Of a DNA stretch of 64,000 nucleotides, positions 24,019 to 34,790 are shown one piece after another. Below the pieces are notes generated by a model that saw nothing but the letters and a program-made list of their open reading frames with translations, was not told the DNA's origin and did no database searches. How positions within the stretch are numbered: position 1 is the stretch's first letter; every line of letters starts with the position of its first letter. This DNA comes from Asterella californica. Its lineage: Eukaryota > Streptophyta > Marchantiopsida > Marchantiales > Aytoniaceae. Where the stretch lies: contig JAYKYS010000009.1 of NCBI GenBank assembly GCA_036924285.1, positions 17,546,001 to 17,610,000 of the forward strand, in the 5' to 3' direction. A program made the position numbers and the translations under genes.

Positions 24019-24990
24019 CTACTTCCCATCGTAGGCAACCTCACCTCCAAGGTCTTCTGCATCATCTTTATCCTCAAACTGAAACTCCGTCAAGATATCT
24101 GCTAGATCGACCTCCTCATCTCTCTTTTTGAAAATCTTCACGCGTTTACCTGCCACTGGCACCTTCAAGCTCGTTCCGTCCAACTCTTGCAGAGCGTAAG
24201 TTGCGTTGTCATGAACCTTCTTCACCACATACGGACCAGACCATCGCCTAGAAAACTTTTGGAGTGCACTATGCTGGTTATCTATACTAATGTCATAGAC
24301 TAACACCCAATCACCTTCCTTGATTTCCCTAGGTCTCAAACGATGTCGCTGATCTGACCTTGTTCTTCAACCGTGCTTCTCGTAGCCTATCCAAAGCAGT
24401 TTGGATATCCTCTGGTCTTCTCTCTAACTGCCTAATTCGAATAGCAAGAAGCTCTTCCCTAGTCAGATTGTCTTCCGAAGGTAACACACTCCATGTCAGA
24501 ACATGTTCTTCCATCGACATGATAGGTTTCTGACCTGTGATAAGTTCCACTGACATGTAATCTATCATCGAGCTGTGCGTCGTTCGATCTGTCCATAACG
24601 CAAATGGTAAGAGTCGAGGCCACTCCCGCACCTTCTCATTGCAAGCCTTCACCAAAGCCTTCACAATGGACGGATGACCGCGTTCACTCTTGGCATTCCT
24701 TTCGAGGTTGTATGTAGTTGTCAATGACAACCTGACCCACACCTTGCAAAGAATTCACGAGCCTCATGTGCATCTAACTCTCCTCGATCTGCAGTGATCT
24801 TTCTCACACATCCATATCGACAAACAACCTCTCCAAGAGAAATCTACATACCCCTTCAGTCGTCTTCGTCCGAAGCGTTCTATCCTCGACTTGATTTGAA
24901 AGATCTTCTCTAGCAAGTACCAAGTATCTCATCTGTCACAATCCAACCGGCATAATCACCAAGTCTACCACCCACTTGAAGTGGATTGCC
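24019..24990 (-). pseudogene. Element B integrase, C-terminal part
   Basis: The minus strand reads PLAIHFKWVVDLVIMPVG near 24990-24940, the start of the integrase core, then ITADRGELDAHEA with the second catalytic aspartate. After further frame breaks come ALVKACNEKVREWPRLLPFA, TTHSS and RQLERRPEDIQTALDRLREA (24329-24742). After a frame change near 24335 follow EGDWVLVYD, RRWSGPYVV and VAGKRVKIFKKRDEE (24019-24339), the post-core domain with an acidic tail. The frame breaks make it non-functional. The core is separated from the RNase H side by a solo LTR inserted at 24996. Confidence 0.85.
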
Positions 24991-24995
24991 AACGG

Positions 24996-26308
24996 TGTCG
25001 TGATATGAATCATTTCACATAGTAAATGATTCACTTCTCTGTCGGACGTTAGTCTCTCTGAGTGAAGTTAAGACCTCAGAGAAGTTCATTTTTTGGAAGA
25101 TGTTATATATTTTGAGTCTTAGTAGGTTGATTATCATGTAGATAGGATTTAAGCTCATGGGGTTGTATTTGCGTGTCGCCCATGCACGCTTTCTAGCTGA
25201 TTTAAGTTAATTTTCGGGGCTGCATGTCGTTTTAGGTAGTTTAAGTTTTACGCTGGCACTCTAGGGGGCTTGACGTGGTAGCCTATGAGTGTAGATAAGT
25301 TACCAGGTAGTTTAAGGCACAAAATGACAACCAAATGGAGCTATGAACTCCCATTGGTCCATTTTTGTCTTTTGTTAAACTCTAAGTTTAGAAACAGAGC
25401 TCTAGAGTGGATTTCGAGCAATTGGTGAGGACGCTGCAAAATCTGAGAGCACAGGGAGATAGAGCTCGTCGAGCCAAGCACTGTCAGTGAAATTCGTGAT
25501 CAATTTGGATCAATAAACAAGGAGTTATGCCCAATTGAAGTTCGGATTGTGCCAAAACTGCATCACTTGTGTTGATTTTGGGGTTTTGAGTGCCAATTGC
25601 AGCAGAATTGAGGAAATCACTTCAAACCTTCGTGGTTGCATTCACTGTCAGCCGAGCTACGACTATCAAAAAAGTTTCAAGTGATTTGAGTTACTGAGTA
25701 ATTCAGGGCGACCGCTGAAGTAGAGGGGGTCCAAAAAGCTCTCAATCTGGAACAGCAACTTCAGAGAGCGAGATCTGGAGTTCTGTGTGGAATAAGGAGG
25801 TCCAACTTCACAGGAGTGTTCAGCAAGCTGTGTACTGCAAATCCTGTAAGAAACTTCGAATTTGATCGAGCCAATTTCCTGTTATAGGTTGAAATAGCTA
25901 TCTGGGTATCAGAAATTGCCATAATTTCTCTATTCAGAAAGTTTCTACCCATATCTTGGTGTTCTGAACTGATATCAAGCTGAAACTTCATATGTGTATC
26001 CAATAGGATACACATATGAAGTTCTGGAGCCTAAACCATCTTATGTTTCTGATTCTTGACTGTTAAAGTTCGCTGACGAACTTTATTACTGTTAGTCTGA
26101 TCTGATTTTCACTTCTTGAACATACTGGAGGATCCATTCGACCTGTGTGAAGGTTTATAATACCCCTTATGACCTGAAGCCTACCTCTGGATAGTAAACA
26201 ACCAGAACCTGAAGCCTAGCACCTTCCTAAGTAGTCTTCCCACAACATTCACGATCATATCACAGCCAGAAGGTTCCGCCCTTCCCGAGGAAAACTCTCA
26301 ACTCTACA
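24996..26308 (+). repeat. Solo LTR of family A, inserted in the integrase of element B
   Basis: It starts TGTCGTGATATGAATC and ends CTCTCAACTCTACA, collinear with the 3' LTR of element A (36302-37628) but clearly more diverged from it than the two LTRs of A are from each other. Flanks are identical: ACGG at 24992-24995 and 26309-26312 (five bases, AACGG, if the last A is counted in the duplication). No internal element sequence remains, as expected after LTR-LTR recombination. Confidence 0.9.
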
Positions 26309-26312
26309 ACGG

Positions 26313-27938
26313 GTAAGTCGGGTGTAATCCGTCATGATGTCAGATGTTCGAATACATCTGACATGTCAAACAAGACTCCACAAAAGATACAACATCCCTG
26401 TACATGTTTTTTCACCAATACCGCTCTTTCATCTTTGTAAAAGTGACACAAATCTCTCGATGTCCAGCCCAAAGACTCTCATGGAACGCCTTGAGCAACT
26501 TCTGCTGATCTTCCTTGTTGCAAATCACCCGTAGCGGTGCCCCACCTTTCTACTTTGGTCGCTTCCAAAGAAACCCATCCTGCAACATGAAGTTGTAGGC
26601 CTTCCTTCGAACTCTTTGAAATCTCTCATCCGTCCAACCTGTCTGCTTAACCATCATACTAAGGTATCTCCCGATATCAAGCAAATCACCATCATACAAC
26701 CCTTCAACAAATAACTCATCTTCTCTTCCTGTCTGTACAATCGAATAGAACTCTGTACCCACGTCGTCAATGTCTTCTACCATCTCATCCTCCCCATCAT
26801 ATCGAGCCCGAGATAACATATCCGTCATCGGATTATCCTTCCCTGCGATATGTCTAAACTCCGGATTCAACGACTTGATATATGCTATCCATCGTAACAT
26901 CACAATATCAGGAGTGGAACAATTCATGATCATCCCTAACAATGACAAGCAATCGGTTTCAACCACCACTACTGCTCCAATCAAATACTCTTTCTCAGTT
27001 TTCATGGCTGAAACAATACCCCATAGTTCTCTCTTCACTTGCGGGTATGCACGTTGACGGGCGCTTAACACCTTTGCTCCGAACCTAACCGCAAACATGT
27101 CTCAATCCTCATCATCCTGTCCGACTGCCCATCCAATTGCAACTGAACTTGTATCCACAGTAAGAACCACCGGTCTAGCACCCTTGTAATCAATCCTTCC
27201 TAGAACTGGAGAAGATGATAGTAAAGACTTCAGCTTCCGTACCGCATCAGTATGCTCTTCCTCCCATCTGAACTTATGACCCTTACGCAATAATCCATAC
27301 AACGGATCCGCCACATGCGCATAATGAGGAATCCAAATGTGATAGAATACACAAGCACCCAAAAATCTTCTTACTTCTGTCAACGAGTTGCAAACCTCCT
27401 TCATCCTCCCAATTGCGTCCACCTTGTCCGGATCTGGCTTCCGACCAAACGATCCACACAAATGACCAACGATCAAAACCTCTCTAACCCCAAATGTAGA
27501 CTTCGCACCTGACAGCGTACGATGATCGGTGACGAATCGTCGACACCCCCTCTGATCTAATGCTTCATCCTTCTCATCTTCCACACATCTTTTGATGGGG
27601 ATGTCATCCAAGAACGGCATCGTCTGTTCAGGGATGAAGTCCCTTAGAACTCGATTCATCTCGTTCATCATGTGTGCTACCGAGTTGGTAGCTCCTTGTG
27701 GTAAGGTACACATCCTAACCAACCCCAAAGGTGTCCTCATTATCGTGAAGCTTCTGCTTTCCTCCGCTAGTTGAAACTGATCATACCTTGAGTAAAGATC
27801 TCCCATTAAGTAAATTGCTCTTCCTGCAAACGCTTCAGCAAACTCATCCACAATCGGTCCCACCCCAACATTTCTGATTGTTACTGCGTTCACCGGCTGC
27901 ATGTCTTGGATGAACCACAGCGACCCATTCTTCTTAGG
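26313..27938 (-). pseudogene. Element B reverse transcriptase, RNase H and start of integrase
   Basis: The minus strand begins at PKKNGSLWFIQDMQPVNAVT (27938 down), followed by GDLYSRYDQFQLAEESR, RTPLGLVRMCTLPQGATNS and the catalytic FLDD box (27603-27614). The RNase H region has TVDTSSVAIGWAVGQDDED, then a single in-frame TGA (27099-27101), then RFGAKVLSARQRAYPQVKRE and VVVETDCLSLLGM. The integrase zinc-finger region (about 26313-26549) continues in broken frames. The N-terminal half of reverse transcriptase is missing here and is found at 32350-32528 on the other strand, because of the inversion. Apart from the stop the frame is long, so decay is recent. Confidence 0.88.
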
Positions 27939-28719
27939 CGCTCTCTGAAGTTGATGCTCTAGATTGAGAGCTTTTCGGACTCCCTCTGCTTCAGCGGTCG
28001 CCCTGAATTACTCACAATTTTAATTGACATGAAAATTTGAGGACAGTCGTAGTCCTGCTGACAATGAACGAGACCTCGAAGGTTTGAAGCGATTTTCTCA
28101 AATCTACTGCGATTGACACCGAAAACCCCAAAATCAACAGAAGTGCTGCAATTCTGACACAAATCGAACTTCAATCAGCCATAACTCCTTCTTTATTGCT
28201 CCAAATCGATCAAAAATTTCGCTGACAGTGCTTGGCACGACGAACCTTATCTCCCTGTGCTCTCAGATTTCGAAGTTTTTTCTCCAAATGCTCGAACTCC
28301 TCTTAAGACCCCTACTACTAAGTTTAGCAATACATAAAGACAAAATTGGACCAATGGGAGTTCATAGCTGCACTCCCCTGTCCTTTTGCGTCCCAAACCA
28401 CGTGGTGACTTGATTTTGCACATAGGCTACCACGTCAAGCCCCTAAAGTGCCAGCATAGACCCTAAACTACATGCGAAGACATGTAAAACGACACGTAAT
28501 CTCGAAAGATAACCTAACCTCGCTAGGAAGCATGCATGGGCGACATGTAATTACAACCCATGAGCTTAACTCCATCTACATGGTAATCAACCTACTAAGA
28601 CTCAAAATATATAACATCCTCCAGTGTCGACTTCTCTGAGGTCCTAATTTCACTCAGAGAGACTAACGCTTGACAGAGAGGTGAATTATTTACAATGTAA
28701 AATGATTCACATCACGACA
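27939..28719 (-). repeat. 5' LTR of element A, first 781 bp, inverted
   Basis: Read on the minus strand it starts TGTCGTGATGTGAATC at 28719 and runs to cttcagagagcg at 27939, matching the first part of the 3' LTR of A (36302 on). Together with 32529-33074 it makes about 1327 bp, the length of the 3' LTR. Confidence 0.9.
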
Positions 28720-29344
28720 GCGGTGTAGGAGGAGTTTTTGAAAGTTCGGTCACTTATGACCAAAAATTGACGATATCTCGGCTATCGAGAGTCGGATCTG
28801 AAGGTTTCTTGAGCCAAAGAAGTCAGGAAAGGAGACCCTATCAACATTTGAAGACCGTTTGACGAAAGGAGAAAGTTCTCATATAGGTCTTTTTCAGTTC
28901 CTTCGCTACGGGTTTCGTTCTTTTGAGTTCGTTAGGGACTTAGTTGGTTATGTACGGCTTGTGATAGCTAGCTTTAGCCAAGAGCTAGTGCGTGGATGTG
29001 GTTTGGACTTGGGTTTCAGTTGTATGATACAGGTGCAGCTCTTTTTGTTAGCAAAGAGAAGTTTCTCTTGCTTTGAGTTACGCTTCGGCGGTTTTGGGTT
29101 AAGGTTGTGATTCAGGGGTTTGTTTTAAGGCTTTGAAGTAGGTTACAGACCGCTCTGGTCTGTTCATCAGTTTTGTGCTTTTAGGAGAAAGAACTGGCAA
29201 TGTACATACATTTGGAGTTGGTATATATTGCGCGTTCGTTTTCGTGGTTGTTCTTCTCTGTCTTGTCTCTGTTCGGCACACAGCATCTCCACAGCCAGGA
29301 ACCTCGTATTTTTCTGGATATCCTTCACGCAAAAAAATCCGACA
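28720..29344 (+). repeat. 3' part of the 5' LTR of element B (within the inverted block)
   Basis: It ends aaaaaaatccgaca like the 3' LTR of B, and is followed by a primer-site-like TGGTGAACTCGACGTG at 29353. At its other end gcgg (28720-28723) abuts LTR A; its complement ccgc recurs at 37629-37632, the target duplication of element A. Confidence 0.87.
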
Positions 29345-29424
29345 CGATACGGTGGTGAACTCGACGTGAAGGTCTGGGTGGAGATTTCTTCTGTGTGTGA
29401 GCTTTGAAGAAGAGATTAGCAGTC

Positions 29425-30477
29425 ATGAGTGGGGATGGGAAAGGTGATGGAGGTGGAGCTATTGGTTCAGGTGGGTTGCCGAAGGTGCTGTTGGATCCAG
29501 CGACTGCATCGATGTTCTAAGCTTTCACTATGTTCTTACGACAACAACAGTCTGATGAGCGGAAGGAAGCTTTAGCAACAAAGGCGCTACAAGCGGTGGT
29601 CGGCAGGATTGACCTGTTTGATGAGAGAGATGTCTCAAGATATCTGAGGCATTATGTGAAAGAGATGGAGCTGAACCGAGTCTCAGAAGATGAGATGATT
29701 GAGACGTTTGAGTTAGCAGCAGCTCCAGAGACTGGAGATCATGTTAAGATGCTAACGAAGCATTTTAACAAGGACTGGGAAATGTTTGTTCGTGCCTTGA
29801 TGGATGAATACTTCTCGGAGGACTCTGATCGAGTCACCAAGAAGTCATTCTTGGAGTGGGTTGAGCAACCGAGGAAGGGTTTACAAGCTACAGAGTTGCT
29901 CAGGGAGTTTGAGAAGCAGTTTTCATGAGTGACCAGGATGGAGAAGTTAACGTTGCAGTCCAACAAGACAGAGCTTTTTCTTCGAGCTGTAGATGAGAAG
30001 TTGCAGGAGAAGCTAGAGGTACTTCTGGAAGACCGGGAGGAGGACGATGGATTGACCAGTAGCTGGAAGAAGGTTGAAGAAGTTGTTGGTCTGCTCACCA
30101 AGAGAGAGCGGAGACGAGAGAAAGTTCTCGTTAGGAGACTTACACCAGCACCAACTGCTGTAGCATCTGTTCCTGTAGTTCGACCAGTGATTCCTGTTGC
30201 TAGACAGGTAGAACCAGTTGCTCCAGCTGTTTCAGTTGTTCAGGCACCTGTAGTATCTCCGAAGAATGATGATTCAAACCTTGAGGAGATTTTGCATGGA
30301 ATGCGAGACTCGCAGATCAAGCTCACAAGATTGGAAGAGAAGGGGTCTACAAGCGGAGCAAGACCGGTTGAGAAGCAAGGTTGGATCCCGCGGTGTATCT
30401 GGTGCGATGGTACTGATCATCCGCGCAGAGATTGCAAGGAGTTCACTGATATTTTGCAGCAAGGAGTGATCTTTTGA
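29425..30477 (+). pseudogene. Element B gag (nucleocapsid) with in-frame stops
   Basis: The ATG at 29425 starts MSGDGKGDGGG. Stops fall at 29518-29520 and 29926-29928. Recognisable blocks are ATKALQAVVGRIDLFDERDV, KSFLEWVEQPRKG, ELLREFEKQF and KTELFLRAVDEK, followed by a Pro/Val/Ala-rich linker. A zinc knuckle CIWCDGTDHPRRDC (near 30394-30435; C-x2-C-x4-H-x4-C) binds RNA in Ty3-type gags. The stop at the end (30475-30477) is followed by more polyprotein in frame and then in another frame, so the original ORF was longer. It lies inside the inverted block and is read on the + strand. Confidence 0.86.
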
Positions 30478-31742
30478 AAGGATGAGAAGGTAGCATTGAG
30501 AGATACTGGTGCACTTCTTCAGACCAACTTTGATAGAGGAGGGATGAAGAAGTTGGTTGAGGACCACCTATCAGCGCAAGCAGTTGCAATCTTGGAAGTT
30601 GGAACCTATGACACAAGGGTTGAGGATCAAGCTGAGAGAAGCTGCTACGATCAGAAGGGATACTGGATGGAAGGATCCGGCAGAAGCTCTATCGGTGCAT
30701 GCTTACATCGTCAAGAACCAACATGAAGCGTTGTTGGAAGAGAACAGAAGGCGAGATTCAGAGGATGCAGGAGAAGGAACTTCTTCCAAGAGACAGACTC
30801 GAGGAGAGAAGGTTCGTCAAGAGCTTCGAGATGCAAGAGCTCAAGATCTACCGATGGACGATGCTCCTTCTCCATCGAAGGAGAGAGTGAAGGAATCTCA
30901 AAAGGAGACGGGTAAGTCGGCTGCATACAAGCTACAGTCGAATATCGAGACTTCAACAGACTTGAAGGGAGTCTTGGAAGATCGCATTCTGAATGCGAAG
31001 GTGGAGTTTACCTTGAGGGAAGTGTTGGACATTGCTAAGCGTGAGTTTCACGATGTCATCATCGATGTCATCAAACAGAAGCGATAGATTACGGATGAGA
31101 CTGGTTTATCGCATGCCTTGGATACTAGGATGTTTGTGGATGAGGAGAGAGAGCTTGCAAAGTGCAGCGTCTATTCTCCAGAGGAAGAAAGAGATCGAAG
31201 ACGTAGGGTGCATTTTGAGGATGAAGAGGAGGATGGGAAGCAGAGCTCAATCATTACAGCCACAGTCACTGGGCTCGAGCTACGACGGAGACGTTGGTGA
31301 GGATCGGTGCTTGGATGAGCCAGTGGTTGTTCTAATTGACCATGGATCAGAAATCAACATCATGTCGAAAGAGTTGTACAAGAGAAGAAGTGGCCGATCG
31401 ACACAGAGCATGGGCGGGTCATAAGAGCAGCCAACAACACAAGAGGAGACTTGTATGGAGCCTACCCAGATGTTAGAGTGCGCAAAGGTGATGTTGCTAT
31501 TGAGCAAAACTTTTTTGTTCAAGAAGCAACATCATACCCACTCATTCTGGGCCAACCTTTCATCATAGCAACTCAGATGGGGACAAAGGTACTTGACGAC
31601 GGATCTGCTTATGGTAGGATCCGAAGTCAAGATGGGAAAAGAGCGGTACAATTCTTGACTGTACCGTCCAATCACGAGCGCAACCGAGATCATTTGAGAG
31701 AGAAACCGCTTCCAAGGGTGAGTGAAGAGTTCAAGGATTTTC
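30478..31742 (+). pseudogene. Element B spacer and aspartic protease, frameshifted
   Basis: After gag the frames carry KLVEDHLSAQAVA and RRDTGWKDPAEALSVHAY, then a KLQSNIETSTDLKGVLEDR block, then KVEFTLREVLDIAKREFHDV. The protease site VVVLIDHGSEINIMSKELY has its aspartate codon at 31338. It continues as GWVIRAANNTRGDLYGAYPD and FFVQEATSYPLILGQPF. At least three frame changes separate these blocks. The protease would cut the polyprotein into its parts. Confidence 0.83.
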
Positions 31743-32528
31743 GTTGAGTACCACTATAGAGCGGGATTGTGCTGGTGCACAAGAGAAGGTACTCTCGCTT
31801 GATGCAGATAGTGTCTTTTGTACAGGGTTTGTTGGATTTTCAGAGTGTGGGATTGCTATTTACAAGAAGGTGGAAGAGTTGAGAAGAAAAAAAGAACAAA
31901 AACATTTGCGTGATGTTGAGTTGATGTTGAAAGAGTTGGGTGAGCTAGAAGGAGATGAATGGATTTCTGGTGTTTATGAAGAGGATGGGTTGGAAGATCC
32001 TATTGGATGGGAGGATATAGATAAGGTCATGCAGATTCATTCAAGGGAGATTTACTCGGTGATCGAATCATTCCGTGCACCGGAGGTTCGAGTTGAGACA
32101 AGATACAAGACAGTGGATAAGAAGATAAAGCCAGTTGCTGGTCTTTTGCCGGAAGACACTAACCAACAGATGGATCGAGCTTCAAGGGAGAAGAGTTTGA
32201 GAGATCCTGCAATGATAGGACACAAGTTCACGGAGAAGACCCTTGAAGAGTTGAAGATTGGATCTGATGGGTCTCTTCTATCAGAAGAGAGGATGTGCTT
32301 CAAAGAGATGCTTTCACGACATGGAAAGCATTTGCTTTTGAGCCCATGAGATTGGGTGTGTAGACCCGTATGTTGTTACCCCGATGCGTTATCTTCACGG
32401 TATCGCATGTGCCATGGAACTTGAGACCAGTTCTAGTACCGCGGGCTCACTTGCCCAAACTAGTGGATTTGTTGAAGGAGAAGATGCGGATGAAGATCTT
32501 GGAGTCGTCATTTGCACCGTATTTGAGC
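31743..32528 (+). pseudogene. Element B linker and N-terminal edge of reverse transcriptase
   Basis: The frame 31744-32349 holds a linker with KTVDKKIKPVAGLLPEDTNQ and EKTLEELKIGSDG. After a stop at 32347 the reading continues through a segment like VFTVPHVPWNLRPVLVPRA and LLKEKM, ending at SSFAPYLS. There the inversion junction replaces the expected continuation with LTR A sequence. The rest of the domain is at 27938 on the minus strand. Confidence 0.82.
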
Positions 32529-33074
32529 AGATCTGGAGTTCTGTGTACAATCAGGAGGCCCAACTTCACAGGAGTGTTCAGCAAGCTGTTTACTGCAAAT
32601 CCTGTAAGAATCTTCGAAAGTGATCGAGCCAATTCTCTGTTCTAGGTCGAAATAGCTGTCTGGGTACCAGAAATTGCCGTAATTTCTCTGCTCAGAACGT
32701 TTCTGTCCATATCTCGACACTCTGATCTGATCTCAAGCTGAAACTTCGTGTGTATGGTCAGTAGGGCCTCACTTACATGTAGGAGGAGTTCTGAAGCCTG
32801 AACCATTGTAATTTTCTGATTCTGGACTGTTAAAGTTCGCTGTCTGACCTTATTACTGCTAGTCTGACCTGATTTTCACTTCCTGAACATACTGAAGGGT
32901 CCATTCGACCTGAGTGAGTGTTTATACTGCTCCCTTATGATCTGAAGCCTACCTCTGTATAGTAAGAAACTATAGCCTGAAGTCCAACGCTTCCATGAGT
33001 AGACTAAACACAACCTTCAAGATCTATCACAGCCAAAAGGTTCTGCCCTTCCCAAGAAAACTCTCAACACGGCA
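32529..33074 (+). repeat. 5' LTR of element A, last 546 bp
   Basis: It runs from agatctggagttctgtg to ctctcaacacggca and is nearly identical to 37083-37628. It is followed by a two-base spacer and the primer site. Confidence 0.92.
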
Positions 33075-33076
33075 TC

Positions 33077-33094
33077 TGGTGCTTCCACTGAGAG
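33077..33094 (+). other. Primer-binding site of element A
   Basis: TGGTGCTTCCACTGAGAG starts two bases after the LTR end. The leading TGG pairs with the CCA end of a tRNA; which tRNA was not identified. The same 18 bases occur at 21656 in element C, while element B has a different word (TGGTGAACTCGACGTG). Confidence 0.75.
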
Positions 33095-33143
33095 CTCTTG
33101 GGGTGATTGATTGAGAAGGTTGAGTTCACTACAAGGAGAAGAG

Positions 33144-34790
33144 ATGGATCGCAAGAGTGCTGCTGCTGCTACTTCTACGCCTGCTGCATCTACGTCTACT
33201 GCAGCTCCTTCTGTAGCACCAGCGGCTACAGCGACGTCTGCACCTGGTCTGGATACGGCCGAGATTCTGAAGACACTTGCGGCCCTGGTCCAACAACATC
33301 CGATCATTGGAGGGGGTGAGTTGAAGTCTACCAAGGCTTTGCAAGCAATTGTGAATAGATGTGGAAGGTTTGAAGGTAGAGATATTTCTAGATATTTGCG
33401 TGAATACAGAGGAGAGATGGAACTAGTTAGGGTTAGTGATGCTGAGATGATAGGGAGTTTCGAGTTAGCTGTAATCTCTGAGTTGCGGGACCAGGTTAGG
33501 GATGTACAGAGAAGAAATCTGGGTGTCTGGATGAGTTTCGAACGATCTCTTCGAGAGGAGTTTCTCGAAGAAGATTCAGAGAGAGTCACTAGAAGAACGT
33601 TTCTGGACTGGGTTGAGCAGCAACCTGGTCGTATGATGAACTTGAATGAGATGTTGAGAGAGTTTGATCGGAGATACCGACAACTCTCAACTCTTGAGAG
33701 GATAACCTTAGATGCTAGGAAAACCGAGCTTTTCCTGCAAGCTACCGATGATACTACGGCAGATCGATTATGCTTTATGTTGGCTGACCGATCGGCTGAA
33801 GGAGGAGTTACTACTGATTGGGGGAGAGTTGAGGATGCTGTTGCTGTATTGACGAGACAAAGGCGTGGAAGAGTGGCTGTGGGAGGACGTCCGCTTGCAG
33901 AAGTGACCGCTCAACCTCGCACTGCTCCTCAAGTACAACAACCTCCGGCTCTTGCTCCGGCTCCTAGACTTGTTGTCCCGGCTGCAGTTCCTTTGATGCC
34001 AGTTGTGCCAGTTCCTGCACAAAGGGCACCGGTTCAGAGACCTGCGGAGAACCATGGACAGCAGAACCAGATCAAAGACCTGATTCGGCAGATGAGAGAA
34101 TTGAAGGTGGAGCTAGCTGGTCTGCAGAGAGAGCAGCCACCGGCGCCTGCTACTGCACGTCCAGGAGGTGCTCCTGTTCGTAGATGTATCTGGTGTGACA
34201 GTCAAGATCATTTCCGAGGGGACTGTCAAGAGCTCACGGCTGCTCTGCGAGATGGTGTGGTTCGCTACCAGAACGGTAGGCTGCACCTTTCTTCTACTGG
34301 AGAGCCGCTAAGCACGCAGTTTGGACGAGGAGGCATGAGGAGTCTACCTCAGATTACAGCTGCTGCAACTGTACATGCATTGATGGCACCACCGGTAAAT
34401 CCTGATGTATATGCCGGTCACATTGAAGTTTCTTCTAGTCCTACGTTGCTAGATAGGACTACTGAGAAGAAACCTGTTCAAGTTCCTTCTGAAGTACTGA
34501 AGAGAGGAGCAGAGACTATCCGTAGAGTCACAGGGTGGGGTGATCCTGTTGACGCTGCGTCTATCAAAGCATTCTTGGACGTGGATAGACACGTTCACTG
34601 GCAGGATGCTTCTGTGGAAGAGAAGAGGCGGCGAGAAGCCTCTGAACTAGATACTGGAGTTCCGGAGGAGACTGGAGATAGACGGAGGGTCACAAGGAGG
34701 CGAGCAGTCCCTCCAGAAGACGTTCCATCTACTTCTGCAGCTCCTCCACCTGCACCGGGTCCGATGGAGGACGTGCAGAGATCCCAGTAG
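33144..34790 (+). CDS. Intact gag of element A (548 residues)
   Basis: This is the only long undamaged transposon ORF in the window. The ATG at 33144 begins MDRKSAAAATSTPAAS, an Ala/Ser/Thr-rich N-terminus. Residues about 50-230 form the capsid-like region (PIIGGGELKSTKA, ALQAIVNRCGRFEGRDISRY, REEFLEEDSERV, LDWVEQQPGR, LDARKTELFLQ). Residues about 265-330 are Pro/Ala/Val-rich. A zinc knuckle, Cys348-x2-Cys351-x4-His356-x4-Cys361, follows, then a basic and acidic tail ending before the TAG at 34788. The protein should assemble virus-like particles and bind element RNA. The rest of the element is deleted for its enzymes, so gag may be kept for packaging while the enzymes come from relatives. 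That last point is inference. Confidence 0.88.
   Translation: MDRKSAAAATSTPAASTSTAAPSVAPAATATSAPGLDTAEILKTLAALVQQHPIIGGGELKSTKALQAIVNRCGRFEGRDISRYLREYRGEMELVRVSDAEMIGSFELAVISELRDQVRDVQRRNLGVWMSFERSLREEFLEEDSERVTRRTFLDWVEQQPGRMMNLNEMLREFDRRYRQLSTLERITLDARKTELFLQATDDTTADRLCFMLADRSAEGGVTTDWGRVEDAVAVLTRQRRGRVAVGGRPLAEVTAQPRTAPQVQQPPALAPAPRLVVPAAVPLMPVVPVPAQRAPVQRPAENHGQQNQIKDLIRQMRELKVELAGLQREQPPAPATARPGGAPVRRCIWCDSQDHFRGDCQELTAALRDGVVRYQNGRLHLSSTGEPLSTQFGRGGMRSLPQITAAATVHALMAPPVNPDVYAGHIEVSSSPTLLDRTTEKKPVQVPSEVLKRGAETIRRVTGWGDPVDAASIKAFLDVDRHVHWQDASVEEKRRREASELDTGVPEETGDRRRVTRRRAVPPEDVPSTSAAPPPAPGPMEDVQRSQ

Larger units (their letters stand above)
27939..32528. other. Inverted block carrying half of LTR A, part of LTR B, and gag to RT of B
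   Basis: The left junction (27938/27939) joins the B reverse transcriptase, cut just before PKKNG, to LTR A, cut after cttcagagagcg. The right junction (about 32528/32529) joins the B reverse transcriptase, cut after SFAPYLS, to LTR A resuming at agatctgg. In the intact LTR A (37070 region) cttcagagagcg and agatctgg are adjacent. The two junctions are therefore reciprocal, as expected for one inversion of about 4.6 kb. About six codons of reverse transcriptase were lost at the break. Confidence 0.85.

Noticed and set aside
33017..33589. 190-residue minus-strand frame opposite element A gag
   Set aside because: It is a shadow of the intact gag ORF.
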